Source: Ypsolopha sequella
Lineage: Eukaryota; Arthropoda; Insecta; Lepidoptera; Ypsolophidae
Reading direction: 5' to 3'
Assembly: GCA_934047225.1 (NCBI GenBank)
Contig: OW203989.1
Span: forward strand, 17,769,977-17,833,976
DNA length: 64,000 bases
Below, piece by piece: positions 54,086-63,141 of this stretch. Below the pieces are notes generated by a model, which was not told where the DNA came from, did no database searches, and was given only the letters and a program-made list of their open reading frames with translations. The position numbers and the translations under genes were made by a program. The stretch's first letter is position 1. The number at the start of each line of letters is the position of its first letter.

Positions 54086-55620
54086 CATGTGTATAGAGGA
54101 GAGATATAAAGCATATATGCCTATATTGCAGAGTTCACTCACTACTTGGTTTTAAAATGAGACAATCATCTGGCTTCACCACGCCCCACCCCATCCCTCT
54201 AGCCCCTCCCTGGCCCCAAGTGACCTCACTGCAGGAATCTGCTCAATTTGCTTTTAATTTCCCACCTCGTCTATAATACATGATCCTCTGCTAAGGATTC
54301 CAATACTACTGCGTTAATGTTTAAGACCAAGCTTACATACAATTTAGTAAGGTTTTTTATTTGAATACGCATTACATGTTGAAAATCGTATGGGAATGTT
54401 TAATGTAAAAATTTTGGATACTTCTCGTTTGATTTTCAAAAAGTTATTGATGTCATTTTACTGATTAGGTAACGTACTTTCGATATCAGTTTAATTTTTT
54501 TTGATATCACGGAATAATCGCCTGGTCACACTTAACGATTACACCCTGTATACAATATGCATTTAATATTACCAGTCCAATTAATGAATTACATAGATAG
54601 TAATATAATTGTAACTATCAGAAAACGAAAACGAAATACCACCATTTCGGTCGTTACTCTTCTAACTTATAAGTTCGTTTTGAAAATACATGCAATTTTG
54701 ATTAGCTCTTTTATATACTAGATGTGCTAAGGACATATTCTCTGAAAATAAATCAAAGTAGATTGATTACACATAACAAAAGGGTAGAGAAATAAAATCC
54801 TTACGCATTCAAATAAAAGGGAAAGACTATGTGCTAGGGAAAGACTTCTCTTCCGTAATGAAAATTTTCCTATCCCACACTAAGTCCTCCAAGCTCGAAT
54901 TTCTACGTCGTTGCTTGAATCTTGGCATTATACTTGGAGTAAGAAACACACTCTGCGTTTTGTAATACCTAATTAGAGAGCAAATCCTGTTTCTCAAAGC
55001 ACCGTAACTCCTTTATAATTACCTTCCCAACAACAACTAGAGACCGCAAACAAAGAAAATCACTCAGTATACTCAATGCCGAGGGCTAAAACGAGCGTCA
55101 TTCCCAGTTCGTTAACAATCGTGATTGACAAATCAATTTCCGTATAATTTCCTTTTCTTCTGTAAAATTAGACATTTAAACTAAATTTTCGGCCAGGATG
55201 CCGAATTTTACATGCAATTTACGTTTAATTAGCCTGTTTGGTACAGAAGGTTAAGAGGAGAGGGGGATCTTGGAGGAAGTTGGAATGGTCGCGTTCAGCC
55301 AAGGAGGCTGCCGCTCTCGAACCAACGATAATGTTCCATAACTGCGATACAAAGCTTTGTCTTGAAAGTAAACCGGGCCTGAACAGAAGGTGTTAACACT
55401 GTACAACGTCTTAAAAGTTTTTATTGTAATTGGCGACTACAACGGGAGCCGGAATTCTATTCAACTTCCGTAATGGCATTCGTTAGTTTGAGAATGAATG
55501 AAATTAAAAACTTTACCGTTCTGAGAAGGACGCATACGGGTTCAACGACTCATTTTATTTAAGTTTAGCGTAATTATAACACGTATTTAATATTATTGAA
55601 TTCTTTCACTACACTCTTTA
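54086..55620. other. No supported gene
   Basis: A C-rich patch (CCACGCCCCACCCCATCCC, 54180) and a GC-richer patch (55255-55330) interrupt otherwise AT-rich sequence. ACACCCTGTATAC at 54541 may mark an element end. Confidence 0.4.
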
Positions 55621-56785
55621 CTTATCTACAACAATATTATAAAGAGGAAGACGTGTTTGTAAGTTTGAATGTAGCAGGTAATAGCCAGAACTACTAATCT
55701 GATTCTGAAAATAACAGGAAGCTACATTATTCCTGAGTGCCATGGGCTATAGTTAATTGCCTGGGCATGAGCAGTTCCCTAGGAAGATAGCCATTCATTA
55801 CGTTTAAAAAATACATTTCACTGTTGTAATGCTTAGACTCTTTATTAGAATATAGGATATAGTTTTTTTTCCCTGAGGATGGGCAGTTCCCTAGGAGCAT
55901 AGTCATTAATAACTACGACACCTATTTCACTGTTGTAATGGTTAGACTCTTTACTTGGACATAGGATATAGTTTTTTCCCTAGGGACATAGTCATTAATA
56001 ACGGCATGTATTCAATTGCATACCTAAAAAATACTGAATTGCATACTATAAAACTAATGTTCTAACATAGTTTCGGTAACATTTTTATGCAAAAAGGTTT
56101 TTTAGTGTGCAAGTCAGTATTTTTTAGATATGCTATTAAATATTTCCCATTAATAACCACGGAATCAATTTTGAAAATTCTTTTACTGTTGTAATGGCTG
56201 AACTCTTCACTTGGTAAAATATAATAGTTTGTTCCTTGGGTATGGGCAGTTTCCTAGAACAAGGTCATTTACTAAATTTGCTCAGGTCTTGAAATACTAA
56301 ACGGGTTTTGAAAATTCTGTCACTGCTGTAGTGGCTAGACTCACTCTTAATTTGAACATATGCTATTGTTTTTTCCCTGGGTACGAGCAGTTCCTTAGGG
56401 ACACTGTCATTTATAACTACGGAATTGATTTCTAATGCTTAGTCTCTTCACATGGCAAAAGGTAAACATTTTTTCCCTGGGGACGGGCACTTTCCTAGGG
56501 ACATGGTCATTAATTAAATTTGGTCGGGTAATCTCTACAATCACCGAACCTATTTAAAAAAATATTTCACTGTTGTCATGGTTAGACTCTGTATTTGAAC
56601 ATAGGCTAAAGATTGTTCCCTGTAAACGTGCAGTTTCCTAGTGACATAGAAATAGTTTTCATGAAAAGGAAAAGTCAAAGTCACGTGCTTTGAAATTATT
56701 GGTCCAAAAAATAATTATAAATTCGATGGGAATTCGCCAAAAATTAATCAACGTGGGTGAAGCCACTGGTAAAAGCTAATTAATT
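55621..56785 (+). repeat. Lepidopteran repeat with internally amplified ~120-bp module (about 7 units)
   Basis: The left end (AAGAGGAAGACGTGTTTGTA, GAAGCTACATTATTCCTGAG) and right end (AACGTGGGTGAAGCCACTGG, TAAAAGCTAA) are those of a repeat type common in Lepidoptera. Between them a module with TTTCACTGTTGTAATGGTTA, GACTCTTTACTTG, ACATAGG, TTTTTTCCCTGGGGACGGGC and AGTTCCCTAGGGACATGGTC recurs with CAGTTCCCTAG anchors near 55770, 55887, 55970, 56242, 56385, 56487 and 56630. Units vary in length through small deletions. No coding capacity. Confidence 0.7.
56019..56133. mobile_element. Small fold-back insertion inside the amplified array
   Basis: GCATACCTAAAAAATACTGA at the left pairs with TCAGTATTTTTTAGATATGC at the right, with similarity continuing inward for another 15 bp. 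It interrupts one array unit between two CATTAATAAC words (55992 and 56148). Confidence 0.6.
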
Positions 56786-56826
56786 ATAAACTACACTTAC
56801 AAGTGCTTTAAGCTGTCTGTGGAAAA

Positions 56827-56938
56827 ATATTATCTCCTTGGTCGCAAACAATAGAAATGTTATCTCGTTGGTCGCTGCTGGTCGCTAACAATAGAAATAT
56901 TATCTCGTTGGTCGCTGCTGGTCGCTTACAATAGAAAT
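56827..56938 (+). repeat. 40-bp minisatellite, about 2.7 units
   Basis: Unit of type GGTCGCTAACAATAGAAATA followed by TTATCTCGTTGGTCGCTGCT. Two complete units and a partial third are nearly identical, so the amplification is recent. Confidence 0.85.
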
Positions 56939-58518
56939 TAATTGTTTTTTGGTCATTTGGCGTTCAACGTGTTTTACTTGACCGCAAAAAGTGTGTGTTA
57001 TTTTAATTGGTTAATGGTGTTAAATAGAAATAGATCTTAGATAGAAAACGTGGACTTTTTGAGATCAAAGTTTGATGTGTAGATATTATTTGAATTGTGA
57101 AGTTCAAATCATATCTCGGAAAATATAACTTAATTTAGACGGAAGCTTGCACCTCTAATGGGTTGGAGTGCGGTGTGAGGGGGAAAGAAAACATACATAA
57201 AGATGTGTGCAAAGTTTCATTGAGATCAAAGCCATCAGGACATCACAAACACTTAAACATATGCTGAGTCACCGTCCTTTTTAACAGTGCCATACAACTT
57301 TACATTTAAGAACATTGATACTACTTTCTCTAATAATGGTGTGTTAAATAAATGTCTTTTTATTTTTTATTAAAGCATTTATATAAGAGCTGAGCGGGAT
57401 GGCCCACCTTAATTATAAACCACCCACTCATTTCCTTTCAACACGTTACCTTTGAAAGGTCCACTTTAGTAAATCGAGAAGCTTAAAAAATTCATGAACT
57501 GCTAATAGATTTATAAATTAAAAACGTCAGGATAAAAGTCTTTAATTAGTTCTAAATAAAAGCGAACAAATTTAGCGCCTTTTAAATTATCGGGTTTATA
57601 ATTCAAAGTGCAAAATCGAGTATAATTATAAGGTTATTATGGCCCTGGCCCTGTTGTTTCCAGTTTATAATCTACAAGTATCTAAGCCAGTAAGTGAGAG
57701 GTTCAAGACAAATTTCGAGGGTCGTCTATATGCCTCCCGTCTATAAAACTGCAGGTATCTAAGAATTTATGTTCGTAATAAAAGGTGTTTTTTTACTAGC
57801 ACGAAACTCATACTGGATACTCGGTAAGTGATGAGTAACCAGGTTCATTAACTCATTAAGTGAGAATCAGAACATTAAATCCATCACAACAAAACAGCCT
57901 TGGACCTTATTTGTAATGAATAAAATTGTTGCTTGGGTTACGAGTAGTGATTGTCGTTTCGTATTAAAATTTAAATACTTATATTTTTGTGGTAAAGTAA
58001 TTTATATGAATAAAGTATATTGATGATATTTGCTGCACTATTGCATTGGCCTATCTGTAAGATAGTGTTATGTAGTAAATAAATAAATAAAAATTATTGA
58101 TGTTATAAATGCGTTATTCAACCACGTGAAAACGGTTGCACCAATATGCAAATAACTTTTTAAAATTAAATAATAAATCCCGGAATTCAGAGAGAAAAAT
58201 CAACATATTTGAGATAATAAGGGTATGTTTCCCTTGAATTAAAATCTGCTATCATCAATATTAAAGTTATTTTCCTTCAACTAACAGCTTTTTTCACTCT
58301 GTATATAAAGTGTTAAGATGATGTTGCGTTTGCCAGCAATGATTCGAATTCGAATACTCAAGAAAAATTTTCACAACGTTGTTTGTATGAAAACAGTTTT
58401 CTCACAAAGTTTTATGTCGTCTGGGGTATTGGTAGGCTCACTGTACTCGCACAAACAACTTTCTAAAGAAACTTTTTGAATATTCGCACATACAAATTAG
58501 GAATAACACATTACACAT
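56939..58518. other. No supported gene
   Basis: A small piece related to repeat D (ACTCATACTGGATACTCGGT, 57808) and a LINE-like AAAT-repeat tail at 58070-58095 (after TGCATTGGCCTATCTGTAAG) are visible. The rest is unremarkable. Confidence 0.4.
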
Positions 58519-58684
58519 GTAAGCATCAGATATTAATAACAAAAGCAAACTTTACATTTTGCGAAATATTTCGACCTCTTCAATGATACCGTCATCAGTT
58601 GAATGATGACGGCCTCATTGAAGAGGTCGAAATATAAAATTTCGCAAAATATAAGTTTTGTTTTTGTTATTAATTGATGCTTAC
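58519..58684. repeat. Palindromic fold-back, ~80-bp arms
   Basis: GTAAGCATCAG...TTAATAACAAAA at the left pairs with TTTTGTTATTAATTGATGCT at the right; the arms continue through ATTTTGCGAAAT and TTTCGACCTCTTCAATGA to a short centre near 58600. This is probably a MITE. No target duplication is obvious. Confidence 0.7.
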
Positions 58685-59482
58685 AACTATAAATAAAAGG
58701 CTACAATAACAACAATTATATGTATTCACATTACGCATGCGCATCATAAACACTACATATCTATATAAATAAAAATGAATTGCTGTTCGTTAGTCTCGCT
58801 AAAACTCGAGAACGGCTGTACCGATTTGGCTAAATTTAGTCTTGAAATATTCGTGGAAGTCCAGGGAAGGTTTAAGCGATGAGAAAATGTGGAAAAATTG
58901 CGAGGAAAATACTAAAAACGACAATTTTATTTTCCCATACAAACTGTTCTTACCTGTCAAACATTTGATGTTCGCCCCGTAGCGTCGGTTCGGTATTTTA
59001 GGAATAAAAACATGTAGATCTAGATTAAATAAGGGTTTGGAATCGACAACATATATCCATAATAGTCTGATTATCGCGTATTTAGATTTAAAACATGTAA
59101 AATAATGACACTATAATGACACTTGGTTGTTGTGTTGGGTGCGTTCAGAAATATACTTTAAATATACTAAAACGCCCCGATACTATGAAATTTGTATTAG
59201 GTTTTACATTATGACGTCACAGTTTTCTGTGATCAAACTGCTCCCTTTTTTCTTAGTTTTTAGCAATTATAAAATTGTCAAACCCTCAAAAATATCCGTA
59301 AAAATGTTTTAACGATTATTTTAGAAGATCACATTGGATTGTGTCAGTTATTTTACTTTAACAGCAGGCAAGTTTCAGAATGCACGGAATTGCATACAAT
59401 TTATCTATTACCCGCACACATTATGTTTTTAACACCTGACAAAAGATTCAAAACTTGATTTGTCATTCTGATACTGCTTACA

Positions 59483-60371
59483 ATGCCGAGGAGAAAACGA
59501 CCTAACATAGGTCGTCGAAGTCGATCGAATGTGCGACGAGCTACCTCACGCGCTAATCGCACTGATGACCAGCGAGAGACTGATAATGAAAACAGTCGTA
59601 TTGGTATGGCAGATTTGCATTCTAGAGTGAATTACAATGAAGTGGATAATAGGCACAGAATGGAACGAGTTCGGGCACATCGATCACAATAGCAGCGAGC
59701 ACGGGAAAATGAAATTGATCGATTCCGTAGACGCAAGCAAAAAGACGACAGGAGCATTCTCCTACGATCCGGAAATAGATTATAGTGCTGACAAATCTGT
59801 AACAATTGGGGAAATGTCAATCATTTGTCAATATTGTAAAACTTTAAAATACAGCGGTGAATTTGCAGGATTATGTTGTGCTGGTGGTAAAGTAAAATTG
59901 CCACAATTAGTCGCACCACCTGATCCATTAGACTCATTAGTTTTTGGGATGGTTGATTAATTGATTACAGGTGCTGAAACCAACAAAAAAGTCAGTGCTA
60001 TGAATTTTTATTCAAACAGAATCCGTGAAGGTGAAGTAAATCATATTTTGATGTGTCAACGGCTTTTTCATCAGTTTGCAGTTGACATGTATGTCAAAAT
60101 TGAGACTGAACGATTGACGTACCTATACATCCGTCTAAACCAACAGCAGCTTCGATCTGAAGAGTACATTCATCTTCGCGATGCTATTAATGCCGATGGC
60201 AATGCAAACAATGTGGGAAAAATGTCAATTTTGCCGGCCACTTACATTGGAAGGCCGCACCACCACGGTGTCGTGCGTTTGGGTATATTTGTTGTTACTA
60301 ATACATATATGTCTGAAATAATATTCAAATATTTTTTTATTAAAGACTATATCAATCAACCTTTACGGTAG
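59483..60371 (+). pseudogene. Helitron Rep/helicase N-terminal remnant
   Basis: The ATG at 59483 starts MPRRKRPNIGRRSRSNVRRA, an Arg-rich N-terminus typical of insect Helitron proteins. A TAG at 59690 and a frameshift near 59745 follow. The frame then continues with EMSIICQYCKTLKYSGEFAG and LCCAGGKVKLPQLVAPPDPL, a conserved Cys-rich module. A TAA at 59958 coincides with an internal deletion, after which the same frame gives FYSNRIREGEVNHIL, FAVDMYVKIETERLTYLYIR and NVGKMSILPATYIGRP, the signature of the Helitron helicase-like domain (Helitron_like_N). The HUH motif of the rolling-circle nuclease and the PIF1-type helicase would follow but are absent. The protein is dead: two stops, one frameshift and two large losses. 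Confidence 0.85.
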
Positions 60372-60567
60372 GAACAATATTTTTAAAATTTCCGCGATTG
60401 ACACCTGAATCGGCAACATATCAATTAATCTAACAGCAAATGCGAACCAGGCTTGCTAAAGATATCTTGACTTGCCTCGCCAGACTTGACGGCGTGGCGG
60501 AAGGCCTCGGTGACTCGGACAAATCTGGTAGAACCAGAATATTGCCGATGTTGTGCTCATGACTTTC

Positions 60568-60888
60568 TTAAATCTCATCCAAATCCTTTAGTTCATCGGC
60601 AGTTAAATTAAGCTCTGAAAATGTTATTCCTTCAGATGATGATGATGGCATTGTTGAGACGAACTTCGGTTTTAATAACAGTTGTTGTTTCACTCGATTT
60701 TTTTGTTCCTTAGCCCTATTAATTCGTATTATTCGGCTCAAATTGTGACCGCACTTTATACAAAACTTGAAGGTATAAGCGGTTATTGTGAAACATTCGT
60801 CGCATCTTAACAATTTCTTTGTGCAACTAGGACAGGTACTTCTGTGGTTCTGCCGTTCTATCCACTTTTTACAAAAGGGACAATGCAA
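60568..60888 (-). CDS. Small double zinc-ribbon protein, antisense inside the Helitron (possible captured gene)
   Basis: This uninterrupted frame of 106 codons has four CxxC motifs in its first half: CPFC, CPSC, CDEC and CIKCG, spaced like two zinc ribbons (compare the DZANK type). A basic linker follows (RINRAKEQKNRVKQQ), then a Ser-rich patch and an acidic, leucine-bearing end (ITFSELNLTADELKDLDEI). There is no ATG at the natural start; the first codon after the upstream TAA is within ACA TTG CAT TGT, where TTG may replace a lost ATG. On the minus strand the sequence 5' of it (60900-60990) has a CTGACTGTCAGTGTCACTGT run that resembles an insect promoter or 5' leader. Helitrons are known to capture host gene pieces. 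I do not recognise the donor gene. Function is unknown; DNA, RNA or protein binding would be an inference from the ribbons. Confidence 0.5.
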   Translation of the reverse strand: MHCPFCKKWIERQNHRSTCPSCTKKLLRCDECFTITAYTFKFCIKCGHNLSRIIRINRAKEQKNRVKQQLLLKPKFVSTMPSSSSEGITFSELNLTADELKDLDEI

Positions 60889-61350
60889 TGTTAAAAGTTA
60901 ACTATAACTTCTGAAAAATAGTTTTGAAACATCAATTGTATTTTTTTGGAAAGTTCGGTGACAGTGACACTGACAGTCAGTATTGGCAGGTTACTATTAC
61001 GTTTAGTAATGTGAGTATCCCTCTATAATTTGTGGTAATGTGGCGTAATCGATACAGACAAAAAAATAGGCTGCTAACTTATTTGTTAATATAAGTGTCT
61101 ATAATCTAATAAAATGTCTCATGCAAAATAATTATGAACATAAAGCTGGACATGTGTGCGTGATTTTCCCACTCTTTCCGCCCACTATGGAGCCGATACT
61201 TAGACTATCTAATGATGCCTTTATAAAGCTGCCGGCTCTGAAATACATACATATGGTTTAAATTAATATGGTTTATATTAAGAGGTAAGTGATACGAAGT
61301 TCACCGGGTCAGCTAGTCCATAATAATAATAATAATATTATTATGAAACT

Positions 61351-62005
61351 GAGAAGAGGAGGAAGTATCTCGACCTGGCTCACGAGGTTACCGACATGTG
61401 GGGCGTGGCATCCACCGAAATAATCCCAATGGGGTCTACTTTTATAAAGGCCACCAGTTGGCGCCACTGGCACGTAAGGTATATGTCAAAGGTTTGTTAG
61501 GTTAGATTTACATAGAAGTTCGATTTTTTGTTTTGCTTATCCATATAATATATTTTTTTTCTTTCTTAAATGCGAATAAACAATGCCGCAATGATGTGCA
61601 GTTCCGTTATGTTCGAAAACGAAAGGAGGACTTAAGTTTTGTTTTAGCCCCTCTTTTCTTTAGCTCTAATCTTAATTCATTTACTTTCATTGCACCGTAC
61701 CTTGAATAATAAACCTGAAACTATGAATTTATCTCGACTAATACACAAATAACTAATAAAAAGCCATAGCTTTCGCCGTTTCGCGGGCATTTGACGTTTC
61801 TCTACACCTGTCGCCTCAGTGGCGCCACCTGACGTCGATAGTAGCCCTCATTGTTTTATCCGCGAACGGGTTAATACCAACCAGCCTCGAAACCAACCTG
61901 AGACGGTTGGGATTCCGCGGCAGTTCGCTTCCAGCGCGGATGCAGAAAGCGGTTCTGCTCGATACTGCTCGCATCCTTCGTCGGTTTCTTTCCCTGGGGC
62001 TCTGA
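61351..62005 (+). pseudogene. LINE ORF2 C-terminus interrupted by a MITE
   Basis: The first part (61351-61430) reads EKRRKYLDLAHEVTDMWGVA then STEIIP. After 419 bp of inserted sequence the frame resumes at 61850 with IVLSANGLIPTSLETNLRRL, then ARMQKAVLLDTARILRRFLS and a TGA at 62003-62005. Joined conceptually these match the usual end of a group of insect LINE reverse transcriptases (KYLDLA.EVT.MW and M.KAVLLDTARI.R.FL). The downstream 100 bp, ending in an AATAAT run, are its 3' UTR. The 130-codon frame listed across 61819-62211 is a shadow in another phase. Confidence 0.75.
61431..61849. mobile_element. 419-bp MITE inserted in a LINE frame
   Basis: Its left end GGGGTCTACTTTTATAAAGG and the complement of its right end GAGGGCTACTATCGACGTCA are similar for about 14 bp, and both arms carry a TGGCGCCACTG word about 30 bp inside. 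The dinucleotide AT occurs at both junctions (61429-61430, 61850-61851). Removing the insert restores the conserved order IIP-IVLSANGLI in the LINE peptide. Confidence 0.72.
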
Positions 62006-62094
62006 ACCTCGGTCGACTGTGCTTCTGCCGAGGGATGTACCGTCTCTCTCTCTTTAAATTCTTTTGGCCAAGAGGGAGAGACGAGATCAAAAAT

Positions 62095-62460
62095 TCTCGA
62101 AATAATAATAATAATAATAGCCTTTATAATTTCCCATGCAATTTCAAATTTACATTACACTATATAATGCACAAAATTCAGAAACAAGTGACAAAACGGA
62201 TTAAAAATTAAATTATAAATTAATGATGAGACACATATAAAAATTGTGATAATAATAATAAATAAAATTTCATTAAATTAAGAATTATTGTGTCACTTCC
62301 GATTGGTGGGACACCTATTTTAGGGCAAAGGCCTCCTCCATTCGATGCCAATTTTTTCTTTCTTTGGCTAGTCTTGTCCAAGTGACACCAACAAAGGAAG
62401 TGATGTCGTCCCGCCATCGACGCGACGTCTGGGCCTATCACGTCCATACCAATTTATATT
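62095..62460 (-). repeat. 5'-truncated LINE 3' end, minus strand
   Basis: It contains a C-terminal ORF remnant (62315-62422) and an AT-rich 3' UTR that runs to an ATTATT repeat at 62100-62118. That run is shared with the preceding LINE's tail on the plus strand, so the two LINE copies abut tail-to-tail. Confidence 0.6.
62315..62422 (-). pseudogene. LINE ORF2 C-terminal remnant (RTE-like)
   Basis: On the minus strand the frame ending at the TAG complement of 62315-62317 reads RRWRDDITSFVGVTWTRLAK then ERKNWHRMEEAFALK. The pattern RW.DD+....G..W.+.A..R..W...EEAF is the extreme C-terminus of many insect RTE-type reverse transcriptases. A frameshift lies just upstream, where RDRPRRR is in another phase. 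It is broken and truncated. Confidence 0.75.
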
Positions 62461-62786
62461 ATGTCGATATTAAATACAAGATTACACGCCACGCCATCGC
62501 CATGGAGGCAAGCTGCCCTTAGTGCGGTACCTTCTTCACTTCTAGGGCGAGAAATATTTTTGCGCCCATGCAGCTTCTAAAATTGCCAGCGCCGTACAGT
62601 GAGATCAACTCAAGCTAAGTAAATGAAATGGTGCGAGTTTACGATGACCGAGCTGACCAGAATATCAACGAGACTCTACGGATCTGCTCGTGACGTCAAC
62701 TTGACGTTGTGTATCAAACGAAATGACCTACTACTCAATTTCAAACAGTACTCCCTTAAAAGCACTCTTGTGTCAGTGTGAATAGC
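62423..62786. other. No supported gene
   Basis: GC-richer than average (CCATGGAGGCAAGCTGCCCT, 62500) and perhaps an upstream LINE portion, but no frame is recognisable. Confidence 0.35.
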
Positions 62787-63141
62787 TAATAGTAGTTTAT
62801 GCTACTAGGGCGAAAAGGAATAAATTACGAGGACGATTTAAAACACGAGCGTAGCGAGTGTTTTAAACGTAACCGAGTAATTTATTGCTTTTACGCCCGT
62901 GTAGCATACTACGTTTTTCAATGCATAGTGTGAGGAAATTTAAACAAATATAATCTTGTGAACTTTAAATTATAATTGGCTCAAAAGGACTGTATCCAGA
63001 GCCGTTAAACAGTGGAAAAAAAAGTATAACATATATGGTACACAGGATTGTAAATACATTTAAAAAAATAATAATAATAAAGCCTTAGGGCAAAATAATC
63101 GACTTTCTGTTCGGTTTTGATGCATAAAAAGTGGTCCTTTA
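62787..63141 (+). repeat. Dispersed repeat E, copy 2, with internal fold-back
   Basis: Direct copy of 37416-37792, with the same fold-back head and unique tail (GACTGTATCCAGAGCCGTTA). It lacks about 20 bp near 63050 present in copy 1 (the AAGGCTGCAGGTTAGCCAAC block). Confidence 0.8.

Larger units (their letters stand above)
58760..61316 (+). mobile_element. Helitron, 2.56 kb, internally deleted
   Basis: It begins TCTATATAAATAAAAATGAA with GCTGTTCGTTAGTCTCGC, a head I associate with lepidopteran Helitrons, and ends GGGTCAGCTAG, fitting the 5'-TC...CTRR-3' rule. The bases outside are A (58759) and T (61317), the expected AT target. It carries a broken Helitron_like_N reading frame on the plus strand; the HUH nuclease and helicase are missing. 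A separate open frame lies on the minus strand (60568-60888). It is therefore non-autonomous. Confidence 0.82.

Noticed and set aside
55760..56660. CRISPR array
   Set aside because: Units are long, variable and contiguous without spacers, inside a eukaryotic dispersed repeat; this is a minisatellite-like expansion.
56827..56938. CRISPR-like 40-bp repeats
   Set aside because: Head-to-tail tandem units with no spacers.
59632..59820. Minus-strand 62-codon frame within the Helitron
   Set aside because: Antisense shadow of the Rep N-terminal remnant.
61819..62211. 130-codon plus-strand frame
   Set aside because: Wrong phase; the LINE C-terminal peptide lies in another frame over the same bases.
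62220..62447. 75-codon minus-strand frame
   Set aside because: Wrong phase relative to the RTE-like C-terminal motif RRWRDD.
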